Both the position numbers and the translations under genes were made by a program. 64,000 nt of DNA from Dichotomicrobium sp964540795. Lineage in GTDB: Bacteria > Pseudomonadota > Alphaproteobacteria > Rhizobiales > Rhodomicrobiaceae. Shown one piece after another: positions 53,979 through 62,816 of this stretch; position 1 is the stretch's first letter; each line of letters starts with the position of its first letter. Below the pieces are notes generated by a model that saw nothing but the letters and a program-made list of their open reading frames with translations, was not told the DNA's origin and searched no databases. The stretch is from the NCBI GenBank assembly GCA_964540795.1, contig CAZINX010000002.1, positions 1 to 64,000 of the forward strand, given 5' to 3'.

Positions 53979-54857
53979 TCAGGCGGCCTGGAGCATCTCC
54001 ACCAGCGTCGCGCCCATCGCCGCCGGGTTGTCTGCAACCCGGACGCCGGCCGAGCGCATTGCCTCGATCTTGTCCTCCGCGCCGCCGCTGCCGCCCGCAA
54101 CGATCGCGCCGGCATGGCCCATCCGCCGTCCCGGCGGGGCCGTGAGGCCGGCGATGAAGCCAACCGTCGGTTTCTTGACCGGGGCGGATTTCAGGAACGC
54201 GGCCGCCTCTTCCTCCGCCGCGCCGCCGATCTCGCCGATCATGATGATGGACCTGGTCTGGTCGTCGGCGAGGAACATCTCCAGCACGTCGATGAACTCG
54301 GTGCCCTTGACGGGGTCGCCGCCGATGCCGACGCAGGTCGACTGGCCCAGTCCCGCGGCGGTGGTCTGCGCCACCGCCTCATAGGTGAGCGTGCCCGAAC
54401 GCGAAACGATGCCCACCGAACCCGGCTTGTGGATATGGCCCGGCATGATGCCGATCTTGCACTGATCGGGCGTGATCACGCCTGGACAGTTGGGGCCGAT
54501 CAGCCGCGTCCCGGAGCCCTGGAGCGCGCGCTTGACCCGCACCATGTCCAGCACCGGGATGCCTTCGGTTATGGCGACGACGAGCGGCACCTCGGCGTCG
54601 ATCGCCTCAAGGATCGCGTCCGCGGCGAAAGGCGGCGGCACGTAGATCGCGCTGGCGGTGGCGCCGGTCTTCTCGACCGCCTCGGCGACGGTGTCGAAGA
54701 CCGGCAGGCCGAGATGCTCGCCGCCGCCCTTGCCGGGCGTGACGCCGCCAACGACCCTGGTTCCATAGGCCAGCGCCTGTTCGGTGTGGAAGGTTCCGTG
54801 ACTGCCCGTGATGCCCTGGGTGATCACTTTCGTATTGCTGTCGACAAGCACCGCCAT
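53979..54857 (-). CDS. sucD: Succinyl-CoA synthetase alpha subunit
   Basis: Alpha subunit of 292 residues that carries the phosphohistidine in substrate-level phosphorylation by succinyl-CoA synthetase. The CoA-binding N-terminus, S-R-S-G-T-L-T-Y-E-A-V, G-I-G-G-D-P-V-K-G-T and the active-site loop G-H-A-G-A-I-V-A are all present. It pairs with SucC, whose gene lies 830 bases upstream on the same strand, separated by a toxin-antitoxin module. The ATG at 54857 is preceded by GAAAAGG some bases upstream. Confidence 0.95.
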   Translation of the reverse strand: MAVLVDSNTKVITQGITGSHGTFHTEQALAYGTRVVGGVTPGKGGGEHLGLPVFDTVAEAVEKTGATASAIYVPPPFAADAILEAIDAEVPLVVAITEGIPVLDMVRVKRALQGSGTRLIGPNCPGVITPDQCKIGIMPGHIHKPGSVGIVSRSGTLTYEAVAQTTAAGLGQSTCVGIGGDPVKGTEFIDVLEMFLADDQTRSIIMIGEIGGAAEEEAAAFLKSAPVKKPTVGFIAGLTAPPGRRMGHAGAIVAGGSGGAEDKIEAMRSAGVRVADNPAAMGATLVEMLQAA

Positions 54858-54899
54858 GGGTTCAACCTTTTCGTTTCGTCGTTGCTCTCGGCTTCGCGA

Positions 54900-55367
54900 T
54901 CAGTTTTCTGCGTAGCTCTGCTGCCCCTCGTGAAAGCCGCCGGCCGGAGCGTTTTCGATGAAGGGGTTGATCGCACGCACCGCGCCATAATCCTGGCCGT
55001 GGTTCAGGTCCTCGGTATAGACAACCGGCGCGCCGAGGCTTTCCGCCGCCGCCAGGATCGCGCCGTCCCAGTAGGAAATGCGATAGCGTTCGGCCATCAC
55101 GGCGCCCAGCTTCACGAGCGCCGGGCTGATATCCGCGCAGGGAAACTCTTCCAGTTGCTCGATCCAGTCGAGCGCTGCGGCAGGCGTCAAGGGAACCTCG
55201 GCCTTGCGGGTCGCGACCACGTAGAACTCCTGCAGCACCTGCGCGGACAGGGCGAACGACTCATTCGCGAGCAGATCAACCGCGATCTTCTTCTTCGCCG
55301 TCCCGGTCGGGCTCTGCAAAGCCGCGTAGATCAGGATGTTGGTGTCGAGGAAGCACGCCGCGTTCAT
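54900..55367 (-). CDS. vapC: VapC-like PIN-domain toxin
   Basis: PIN-domain ribonuclease of 155 residues. The four acidic positions that bind metal are Asp8 in F-L-D-T-N-I-L, Glu47 in L-Q-E-F-Y, Asp101 in Y-W-D-G-A-I and Asp120 in T-E-D-L-N-H-G-Q. VapC toxins cut tRNA or rRNA when freed from antitoxin. The ATG at 55367 lies inside the 3' end of the antitoxin gene, giving a 92-base overlap. The toxin stop is 42 bases before the sucD start, so sucD may be transcribed with it. Confidence 0.88.
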   Translation of the reverse strand: MNAACFLDTNILIYAALQSPTGTAKKKIAVDLLANESFALSAQVLQEFYVVATRKAEVPLTPAAALDWIEQLEEFPCADISPALVKLGAVMAERYRISYWDGAILAAAESLGAPVVYTEDLNHGQDYGAVRAINPFIENAPAGGFHEGQQSYAEN

Positions 55368-55587
55368 AGATCTCGTCCCGGTTCCACTGCCAGCCGCCCA
55401 GACGCCCGTTCGACGCGCGGCTCAACTCCACAAGCCGCTGGCGCGCCTGCGCCGACTTGTCCTCCTGGCGCGCGATCCGCTCCAGATGCGCGCGCACCAG
55501 CGCATTGACGGTCGTGTTGTTGCGCGCCGCATAGGCGCGCACCGTCGCCAACACTTGTTCGTCCACGGCAAGCGTGATGTTCTTCAT
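55276..55587 (-). CDS. vapB: VapB-like ribbon-helix-helix antitoxin
   Basis: Protein of 103 residues. The first 45 residues form a ribbon-helix-helix DNA-binding domain (K-N-I-T-L-A-V-D-E-Q-V-L, then N-N-T-T-V-N-A-L-V-R). The C-terminal part has G-W-Q-W-N-R-D-E-I-Y-E-R and H-P-D-L-R-G, as in VapB-type antitoxins that block PIN toxins. It should neutralise the overlapping VapC and repress its own promoter. GGGAGG precedes the ATG at 55587, and 100 bases separate it from the sucC stop. The last 30 residues are encoded by the segment shared with vapC in another frame. Confidence 0.85.
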   Translation of the reverse strand: MKNITLAVDEQVLATVRAYAARNNTTVNALVRAHLERIARQEDKSAQARQRLVELSRASNGRLGGWQWNRDEIYERGVLPRHQHPDLRGFAEPDRDGEEEDRG

Positions 55588-55687
55588 GGCCGGCCTCCCT
55601 GACACAGCTTGGACGCGCGCTCCAGCGCCCTCCATCATCACACAGTTTATGTGTAACTGCGCCCCGCGTCAAGAGGCTTTGCCAGCC

Positions 55688-56887
55688 TTACGCCGCCTCC
55701 TTGACCTTCGCCACGATCTTCTGCGCCGCATCCGCCAGATCGTCCGCCGGGATGATCGCCAGCCCGGACTCGCTCAACATCTGCTTGCCCATTTCCACAT
55801 TCGTGCCTTCCAGCCGGACCACCAGCGGCACGCGGATGTCCATCTCCTTGGCCGCGGCGATGATGCCTTCTGCGATGATATCGCAGCGCATGATGCCGCC
55901 GAAGATGTTGACCAGAATTCCCTGCACGGATTTGTCGGACAGGATGATCTTGAAGGCGTTCATCACCTGATCCTTGTTGGCCCCGCCCCCGACATCGAGG
56001 AAATTGGCCGGCTCCGCGCCGTAAAGCTTGATGATGTCCATGGTCGCCATCGCAAGGCCCGCGCCATTGACCATGCAGCCGATGCTGCCGTCGAGCTTGA
56101 CGTAGTTCAGCCCGTGGCGCGAGGCCTCGACCTCGGCCGGATCCTCCTCGTCGATGTCGCGCAGATTGAACACCTGGCTCTGGCGGAACAGCGCGTTGTC
56201 GTCGAAATTCACCTTGGCGTCGAGACAGCGCAGTTCGCCCTGCTCGGTGACAATCAGCGGGTTGATCTCCAGCAGGCTCATGTCCTTGTCGGTGAAGGCG
56301 CGGTAGAGATTGCCGATCAGCTTGACGCAACTCTTGACCTGATCGCCCTGCAAGCCGAGTGCAAAAGCAATGCGCCGGCCATGGAACGGCGAATAGCCGG
56401 CCGCCGGATCGATGGACAGCGTCAGGATTTTCTCCGGCGTCTCGGCGGCAACCTTTTCAATATCCACGCCGCCTTCGGTGGAACAGATGAACGAAATGCG
56501 CGAAGAGCTGCGATCCACCAGCGCCGACAGATACAGTTCCCGCGCGATCGAAGCGCCTTCCTCGACATAAAGCCGCTGGACCGTCTTGCCTTCCGGCCCG
56601 GTCTGGTGGGTGACCAGCGTGCGCCCGAGCATCTGGTCGGCGAAGGTGCGGACCTCATCCATAGACTTGGCGATGCGCACTCCGCCCTGCTCGCCCGCCT
56701 GCGGCTCCTTGAACCGGCCTTTGCCGCGGCCCCCGGCGTGTATCTGCGCCTTCACGACCCAGACCGGGCCGCCCAGCTCATTGGCGACGCTGACCGCATC
56801 TTCCGGCGTGAAAGCGGCCGCGCCCTGCGAGACCGGCACGCCATAATCGCGCAGGATCGCCTTGGCCTGATATTCATGGATGTTCAT
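55688..56887 (-). CDS. sucC: Succinyl-CoA synthetase beta subunit
   Basis: ATP-grasp subunit of 399 residues: M-N-I-H-E-Y-Q-A-K at the start, V-V-K-A-Q-I-H-A-G-G-R-G-K for nucleotide binding, G-C-M-V-N-G-A-G-L-A-M-A-T-M-D and G-G-G-A-N near the CoA site. It catalyses ADP (or GDP) phosphorylation with SucD. The ATG at 56887 is the family start and follows GGAGCGG; the frame continues upstream into the end of mdh. It follows mdh by 37 bases. Confidence 0.95.
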   Translation of the reverse strand: MNIHEYQAKAILRDYGVPVSQGAAAFTPEDAVSVANELGGPVWVVKAQIHAGGRGKGRFKEPQAGEQGGVRIAKSMDEVRTFADQMLGRTLVTHQTGPEGKTVQRLYVEEGASIARELYLSALVDRSSSRISFICSTEGGVDIEKVAAETPEKILTLSIDPAAGYSPFHGRRIAFALGLQGDQVKSCVKLIGNLYRAFTDKDMSLLEINPLIVTEQGELRCLDAKVNFDDNALFRQSQVFNLRDIDEEDPAEVEASRHGLNYVKLDGSIGCMVNGAGLAMATMDIIKLYGAEPANFLDVGGGANKDQVMNAFKIILSDKSVQGILVNIFGGIMRCDIIAEGIIAAAKEMDIRVPLVVRLEGTNVEMGKQMLSESGLAIIPADDLADAAQKIVAKVKEAA

Positions 56888-56924
56888 TGGTTCCGCTCCC
56901 GATGATGTCCTCGATGCTATGCGA

Positions 56925-57896
56925 TCAGGCGATGCCGCCAAGCCCCGGCGCAATGCGCTTGCAGGCATCGACAAGCCCCTGCACTGCCTCGACCGAGCGC
57001 ATGAAATCGGCCCGCTCGCCCGAGGTCAGGTCGATCTCGATCACCCGCTCCACGCCTTTGGCGCTGATGACCGTGGGCACGCCGACATAAAGCCCCTTCA
57101 CGCCGTATTCGCCATTGAGATAGGCCGCAGCGGGCAGCACGCGCTTCTTGTCCTTGAGGTAGGATTCGGCCATCGCGACGGCCGACGCCGCCGGCGCGTA
57201 GTAGGCCGAGCCGCTTTTGAGGAGGCCAACAATCTCCGCGCCGCCGTCGCGCGTACGCTGAACGATCTCGCCCAGGCGCTCATGGGTGATCCAGTGCATC
57301 TTGATGAGATCGGGCAGCGGAATGCCGGCGACGGTGGTGTAGCGCGTGAGCGGGACCATGGTGTCGCCGTGGCCGCCAAGCACGAACGCGGTCACATCCT
57401 CGACCGAGACGTCGAATTCATCGGCGAGGAAATAGCGGAACCGCGCGCTGTCGAGCACGCCGGCCATGCCCACGGTCATGTGGCGCGGCAGGCCCGTGAT
57501 CTGATTGAGCGCCCAGACCATGGCATCCAGCGGATTGGTGATGCAGATCACGAAGGCATCCGGCGCGTATGTCTTGATGCCCGCGCCGACCTGCTCCATC
57601 ACCTTCAGGTTGATTTCCAGCAGGTCATCGCGGCTCATGCCCGGCTTGCGCGGCACGCCGGCGGTCACGATCACCACATCCGAACCGCGGATATCGACAT
57701 ATTCATTTGTGCCCTTCAGCTGGATGTCGGTGCCCTCGACCGGCAGGGATTCAGCGATGTCCAGCGACTTGCCCTGCGGCATTCCTTCGACGATGTCGAA
57801 CAACACCACGTCGCCCAGCTCCTTCACGCCGATAAGGTGCGCGAGCGTGCCGCCGATCATGCCGCCGCCGATCAGTGCGATCTTCTTCCGGGCCAT
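56925..57896 (-). CDS. mdh: Malate dehydrogenase
   Basis: NAD-dependent malate dehydrogenase of 323 residues, of the lactate dehydrogenase-like type used by alphaproteobacteria. The Rossmann motif G-G-G-M-I-G-G is at 11-17, with the catalytic histidine in G-G-H-G-D-T-M-V-P-L and substrate arginines around G-V-P-R-K-P-G-M-S-R. It oxidises malate, including malate made by malate synthase G elsewhere in the window. GGGAGAAAA precedes the ATG. It is the first gene of the mdh-sucCD-sucAB-lpd run, and the 148 bases before it contain no gene. Confidence 0.95.
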   Translation of the reverse strand: MARKKIALIGGGMIGGTLAHLIGVKELGDVVLFDIVEGMPQGKSLDIAESLPVEGTDIQLKGTNEYVDIRGSDVVIVTAGVPRKPGMSRDDLLEINLKVMEQVGAGIKTYAPDAFVICITNPLDAMVWALNQITGLPRHMTVGMAGVLDSARFRYFLADEFDVSVEDVTAFVLGGHGDTMVPLTRYTTVAGIPLPDLIKMHWITHERLGEIVQRTRDGGAEIVGLLKSGSAYYAPAASAVAMAESYLKDKKRVLPAAAYLNGEYGVKGLYVGVPTVISAKGVERVIEIDLTSGERADFMRSVEAVQGLVDACKRIAPGLGGIA

Positions 57897-58044
57897 TTGC
57901 GTTTTCTCCCTGCCGTAATCAGGTCCATGCTGCCGCCGTGGTTATAGCGAAACCCGCCCGCGTTCAAGCGAGCGCCGCACGGGGGCTTTGCAGCCGTGGC
58001 CAAGACTGACGCGCGGGCGGGGATTTCGCAAGTGCGAAAGCTTG

Positions 58045-60741
58045 TCAACCGCCGTCCTTGCCGGCGTTATCGAGCGGCAACTCGACCTGAAAAATCGACG
58101 GGTCGTCAGGATCGTGGCGTGTGTTGAAGCCGAGTTGCTGACACATGCGCAGCATGGTCACGTTCTCGCTGAGCACGGAGCCATACAGCCGCTCCAGCCC
58201 TTCTGCGTTCGCGTAGTCGATGAGCTGGCGCATAAGCTGCCAGCCAAGGCCGTGCCCCTTGAGGTCGGACCGGGTCATCACGGCGTATTCCGCCTTGCGA
58301 TAGTCCGGGTCGGCGAAGAAGCGGGCGACGCCGAGCATTTCGTCCTCCGAGGGCGTTAGCGCGACGAAAGCGATTTCGCGGCCATAGTCGATCTGCGTCA
58401 GCCGGGCGAGGAACTTGCGCGACATGTGCCGCTGCGGGGAGAAGAAGCGCAGACGCAGATCGTTCTGGTCCATGCGCTGGATCATATCCTCATAAAGCTT
58501 CTCGTCGTCCGGCCGGATCGGGCGGATGAACACCTCGCCGAGCGCATCCAGATCGAGCCGCTTTTCCCACTCGTGCGGATAAGGGCGGATCGCCATGGGC
58601 GTGCGCGGCCGCTTCGCCTGACCGGCCAGCACAACGCGCGCATCCAGCGCCACCGCGCCGTTTTCGTCCGCGCGCAGCGGGTTGATGTCCAGCTCGCGAA
58701 TTTCGGGGTGCTGGGCGATGAGGTAGCTGACCTTGACCAGCGTCAGCGCGATCGCGTCCATGTCGGCTGCCGGCCGGTCGCGGTAGCCGCGCAGCAGCCG
58801 CGAAATGCGCGTTTCGCGGATCAGATCGTGGGCCAGCTTGAGATCGAGCGGCGGAAGCGCCATCGCGGTGTCCTTGACCACCTCGACCGCAGTGCCGCCC
58901 GCGCCGAACATGATGACCGGGCCGAAGGTATTGTCCTCTGTCATGCCGACGATCAGCTCATGCGCGAGCTTGCCGCGGATCATGGGCTGCACGCTGATGC
59001 CGTCGATCCGCGCATCGGGTCGCGCCTGCCCGATCTGCTCAAGCATCTCCCGGGCCACCTGTTCGGCGCGCTCAGCGCTGCCGATGTCCAGGCGCACGCC
59101 GCCAACGTCGGATTTATGGCTGATCTCCTCGGAGACGATCTTCAGGACGACGGCTGAATAGTCCTTGAGAATGTCTTCCGACGCCTTGCGGACCTGCTCC
59201 GGCGTCTCCACCGTGTAGGCCGGCACGACGGGAATATCGTAGGATTGCAGGAGTTTCTTCGCCTCCGGCTCGGTCATCATGCTGCGCCCGGCGGCGAGCA
59301 CATCGTCAATCTGCTTCTGCGCCTCTTGCGAATCGAACGACAGCTGGCGCGGCAGCATGGGCGGCGCGCGCATCAACTCCTTCTGGGCGCGCGAATAATG
59401 CACCAGATGCATGAACCCGCGCACGGCCTGTCGCGGCGTCTCGAAGGAGGGAATATCATTTTCGGCGAACATCTCCCGCGCCCTGGCCGGGGCCTCGGAG
59501 CCCAGCCAGTTCGTCACCACCGGCACGCGGCGGCCAGCCTGGCGCTTCTCGTTCACCGCCTCGATGACCGCGCGGGCAGTATCCTCGCTGGAAGCCAGCG
59601 CCTGCGGACAGTTCATGACCAGCACCGCCTCGGTCTCCGGCGCGGCAAGCAGCGCGCTCATCGCGTTCTTGTAACGCGCCGCGTCGGCATCGCCGATGAT
59701 GTCCACAGGGTTCGCGCCGGACCAGGTCGGCGGCAGCACCGCGTCGAGTTTGGCCGTGGTCTCGTCCGACAGTTTGGTCAGCTCGCCATTCTCATCGGCA
59801 AGCGCATCCGCCGCCAGAACGCCCGCGCCTCCGCCGTTGGTGAGAATGGTCAAATGCTCGCCCTGCAGCGCGCCGATGCGATCAGCCGTCTCGGCGGCGA
59901 TGAACAGCTCGTCCAGATCGGGCACCCGCAGCACGCCCGCCCGCCGGAAAGCCGCGCCGTAGACCTTGTCCGAACCGGCAAGCGCGCCGGTGTGCGAAGC
60001 CGCCGCCTGCGCCGCGCTCTCGTGCCGGCCGGTCTTGATGACGATCACCGGCTTCGACCGCGCCGCGCGCCGCGCCGCCGACATGAATTTCGGCGCGTTC
60101 TTGATGCCCTCCATGTACAGGAGCACGGCCTTGCTGGAGACATCGCCCGCCAGGTAGTCGAGCATGTCGCCGAAATCGATGTCGGCCATGTTGCCGACCG
60201 AGGCCATCAGCGAAAAGCCGATCTGCCGCCCGTTCGCCCAGTCCAGCACGGAAGTCAGCAGCGCGCCGGATTGCGAGACCAGGGCGAGGTCGCCGGGGAT
60301 CGGCGCGGTATGCGAGAAACTGGCGTTCAGCCCCGAGCCGCCCATCAGCAGGCCGATGCAATTCGGCCCGAGAATGCGCAGTCCGTGCGGGCGCGCGGCC
60401 TCCAGCATCCGCGTTTCCAGTTCGCCCTCGATCCCCGCTGTGAGCACGATCGCGGCGCGGCATCCCTTGTCGCCGAGCGCGGCGATCAGCTCCGGCACGC
60501 CCTGCGCCGGGATCGCTATGACGGCAAGATCGGGCGCGCCCGGCAGATCGTCAGTGCTGGCGTAACACGGCTGGCCCTGGACTTCCTTGTGCTTCGGGTT
60601 GACGAACCACACCGGGCCGTTGAACCCGCCGGAGACCAGGTTCGCCGCGACGGTCGCCCCCACCGAGCCGGGCCGTTCGCTTGCGCCAAACAGGGCCACG
60701 GAGGAGGGACGGAACAGGTAATCGAGATTTCTTATGGTCAT
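58045..60741 (-). CDS. ADP-forming acyl-CoA synthetase fused to a GNAT acetyltransferase
   Basis: Protein of 898 residues. Residues 1-460 are the CoA-binding/ligase part of NDP-forming acyl-CoA synthetases: S-V-A-L-F-G-A-S-E-R-P-G-S-V-G near 14-28, L-V-S-Q-S-G-A-L near 154-161, and the probable phosphohistidine His250 in A-S-H-T-G-A-L-A-G. An ATP-grasp part (about 475-705) and a C-terminal GNAT domain (about 720-890) with G-H-G-L-G-W-Q-L-M follow. The layout is that of protein acetyltransferase Pat/YfiQ. In characterised Pat enzymes the ligase half is considered inactive, whereas the histidine is kept here. It may therefore be a working acetyl-CoA synthetase, a lysine acetyltransferase, or both. 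Confidence 0.85.
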   Translation of the reverse strand: MTIRNLDYLFRPSSVALFGASERPGSVGATVAANLVSGGFNGPVWFVNPKHKEVQGQPCYASTDDLPGAPDLAVIAIPAQGVPELIAALGDKGCRAAIVLTAGIEGELETRMLEAARPHGLRILGPNCIGLLMGGSGLNASFSHTAPIPGDLALVSQSGALLTSVLDWANGRQIGFSLMASVGNMADIDFGDMLDYLAGDVSSKAVLLYMEGIKNAPKFMSAARRAARSKPVIVIKTGRHESAAQAAASHTGALAGSDKVYGAAFRRAGVLRVPDLDELFIAAETADRIGALQGEHLTILTNGGGAGVLAADALADENGELTKLSDETTAKLDAVLPPTWSGANPVDIIGDADAARYKNAMSALLAAPETEAVLVMNCPQALASSEDTARAVIEAVNEKRQAGRRVPVVTNWLGSEAPARAREMFAENDIPSFETPRQAVRGFMHLVHYSRAQKELMRAPPMLPRQLSFDSQEAQKQIDDVLAAGRSMMTEPEAKKLLQSYDIPVVPAYTVETPEQVRKASEDILKDYSAVVLKIVSEEISHKSDVGGVRLDIGSAERAEQVAREMLEQIGQARPDARIDGISVQPMIRGKLAHELIVGMTEDNTFGPVIMFGAGGTAVEVVKDTAMALPPLDLKLAHDLIRETRISRLLRGYRDRPAADMDAIALTLVKVSYLIAQHPEIRELDINPLRADENGAVALDARVVLAGQAKRPRTPMAIRPYPHEWEKRLDLDALGEVFIRPIRPDDEKLYEDMIQRMDQNDLRLRFFSPQRHMSRKFLARLTQIDYGREIAFVALTPSEDEMLGVARFFADPDYRKAEYAVMTRSDLKGHGLGWQLMRQLIDYANAEGLERLYGSVLSENVTMLRMCQQLGFNTRHDPDDPSIFQVELPLDNAGKDGG

Positions 60742-60802
60742 GACGCGCCATCCTACGCGCTCAGTTTCGCACGTTTATGACGCAGCGCACAATAGGTCGG
60801 CG

Positions 60803-62266
60803 TCACTGCGCCGGCGCCATGCGCCGCGAGATAACCATTTCCGAAGAGAAGGATTTGAGGAAGGCGCGGTATTCGTCGTCGTTGCGCAGGGTTTGCCCGG
60901 CCGAGCGGATCAGCAGGTCGACCTGCTCCTCAGACAGCTTGAAGCGCGTGGGGATCGTGTCGAGCTTCTCGCGCACCGTCTCGTCGGGCATCTGGTCGAA
61001 GGCCACCCGCGACGTGAAGAAATCAAGGTCGTCGCATCGCCAGTCCGTGCCGACGCCCGCGATCCGCCGCGCCTCGGCGCGCGTCAGGCCGCAGCGATAG
61101 TCGATCAGTTCGCGCCGCCATTCGGACACGACGTTGCGGAAATAGTCGTAGGAACCACGTACATTCGCATCGATCGCCGTATCGGAGACCGCCAGAATCA
61201 ACGCCTGCGCGTCCGGGCCTTCCGGGGTTTTCGCCCAGTCGCCGGCGGGCGGGCGGCCGGCATCGACGATGATGAACAGCATCCGCTCGATGCGCAGCGC
61301 CTCCGCCGGCGTCAACGGCTCGTAAGGCTGCGTGGCGGCCAGCCGCGCCAGCACCAGCCCGCTCAGGCCCAGATTGTCGGTCAGCCCGCCGTCCAGCAGC
61401 TTGACGAACTGCACAGCCTCGTTTTCGCGATAGCGCTGGATCGCATCCGCATTGGCGCGCAGCACGGCCGGAGCCTCCGGGTCGCGGGCGATCCGCGTCG
61501 CCCAGGCCGGGGTGTCATAGGCGCAGTCCGGCGCGTAGTTCTTGAGGACGACCGGCGCGAACACCAGCGGCACGGCGGCAGACGCCGCGACGGCCTCCGA
61601 CAGCGGGAAATCCGCCAGATCGCTGCAGATCGCCCCGAAAGTCTGCCGATTGAAGACGAACGGCGTGCGGTTGTAGATGTCCGAGGCGTTGATCCACAGG
61701 ATGGGGCGGCCCTTCTTCATCATGTCGCCAAAGGTCGCGCCCTTGAACAGGTTGCGGTCGAGCCAGTCCTGCAGGCCGGTCCGGTCGTTGACGCCGCCGA
61801 CGCTGGCGCGGATGACGTTGGCCAGCGACAACCGGGTGCGCAGCGACGCCTCGACATTGGCCAGCAGGAAGGTCTCGCGGAAGTCGCGGAGCATTGCTTC
61901 GCGGCGCAGCGCAAAAGCCGCGGCCGTGACGGAGCCGCCGGAGACGGAAGACAGGAAGTCGATTTCCCCGGCAAGCGTCACGTCGCGGCCGCCATCGACC
62001 ACCCTGGTCCGGTGCAGTTCGTTGAGCACGCCGAAGGAAAACGCCGCAGCGCGGGTGCCCCCGCCGGAAAAGCTGAGACCGATCAGCGTGTCCGACATGC
62101 CCGTGTCGGCCGTCTTCGCGGGCGCCGCGCCAGCCCGCAGCGCCTGGTTCAGCGGTTCGTTGTCCAGCGTCGCCGCGCAGCCGCCCAGCGCAAGCAGGCC
62201 GGCGCAGGCCAGAGCTGCGACGATCGCCCTGGCTGCGCACGGCGCGCGCCTGCGCTCAACAATCAT
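60803..62266 (-). CDS. Patatin-like phospholipase, predicted lipoprotein
   Basis: Protein of 487 residues. An N-terminal signal ends with a lipobox at Cys30 (L-G-G-C). A patatin domain starts at about 60: F-S-G-G-G-T-R-A-A-A-F forms the oxyanion hole (G-G-G-T-R at 68-72), and the nucleophile is Ser109 in S-S-V-S-G-G-S. The catalytic aspartate is in L-L-D-G-G-L-T-D-N. The elbow reads S-x-S-G-G rather than G-x-S-x-G, since the first glycine is Ser107. It should act on phospholipids at the inner face of the outer membrane or in the periplasm. Its first eleven bases overlap the end of the secreted-protein gene upstream. Confidence 0.85.
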   Translation of the reverse strand: MIVERRRAPCAARAIVAALACAGLLALGGCAATLDNEPLNQALRAGAAPAKTADTGMSDTLIGLSFSGGGTRAAAFSFGVLNELHRTRVVDGGRDVTLAGEIDFLSSVSGGSVTAAAFALRREAMLRDFRETFLLANVEASLRTRLSLANVIRASVGGVNDRTGLQDWLDRNLFKGATFGDMMKKGRPILWINASDIYNRTPFVFNRQTFGAICSDLADFPLSEAVAASAAVPLVFAPVVLKNYAPDCAYDTPAWATRIARDPEAPAVLRANADAIQRYRENEAVQFVKLLDGGLTDNLGLSGLVLARLAATQPYEPLTPAEALRIERMLFIIVDAGRPPAGDWAKTPEGPDAQALILAVSDTAIDANVRGSYDYFRNVVSEWRRELIDYRCGLTRAEARRIAGVGTDWRCDDLDFFTSRVAFDQMPDETVREKLDTIPTRFKLSEEQVDLLIRSAGQTLRNDDEYRAFLKSFSSEMVISRRMAPAQ

Positions 62267-62816
62267 CGAACAGCGAACCGATGCATCTGATGGTGGAGCG
62301 GGTGGCGTCCTCGACCGCGCCGGCCGCGCCCTCGGCGGCGTCGCGCACGCGCTCGCCGATGGTGCGCGACGTTTCCACGGTGCGGTCCGCAGCCTTCTCC
62401 AGACTTTCCTCAGTCTGCCGGGCGGTTTCGCGCGTCAGATCGACCACGGTTCTGGGCGGCCCCTCCCGTTCTGGCTCGGGTCCCGCCTCGTGCGCCCGAT
62501 CCTCCGGTCGCTCATCCGCCAGCGGTCCCGGCACGCCGGCGGCCGCATCGTAAACGTAGCTGCGCCGCGCGCCCAAGCATTGTTTTTCCTTGCGCACGGC
62601 CGCACATGCCGTGTGGTTTTCGTCCTTCGCGATGCGCGAGGCGCAAAAGAAGCCGAGCCGGCGCTGTTCCGCGGGCGCGTCCGGCCCCAGAACACTGCAG
62701 CGATACGTCTGCTCCGGCCCCGTGCACCGGACGCAGATTTCGCCGGCCTGCGCACCGGCAAGGGCCGTCGAGAGCAGCGCGAAAGCGGCCGCTGCCGGCA
62801 TGGTCGTGATGCGCAT
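62256..62816 (-). CDS. Secreted cysteine-containing protein of unknown function
   Basis: Protein of 186 residues with a signal peptide of about 22 residues ending in A-G-A-Q-A. The first half has six cysteines in I-C-V-R-C, Y-R-C-S, F-F-C-A, T-A-C and Q-C-L. The second half is a charged, Glu/Arg/Thr-rich helix-like repeat stretch with E-T-A-R-Q-T-E-E-S-L-E-K-A and E-D-A-T-R-S. I do not recognise the family. The ATG at 62816 gives the cleanest signal; an ATG at 62837 is possible and neither has a strong ribosome site. It overlaps the patatin gene by eleven bases, so the two are probably one unit. Confidence 0.72.
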   Translation of the reverse strand: MRITTMPAAAAFALLSTALAGAQAGEICVRCTGPEQTYRCSVLGPDAPAEQRRLGFFCASRIAKDENHTACAAVRKEKQCLGARRSYVYDAAAGVPGPLADERPEDRAHEAGPEPEREGPPRTVVDLTRETARQTEESLEKAADRTVETSRTIGERVRDAAEGAAGAVEDATRSTIRCIGSLFDDC

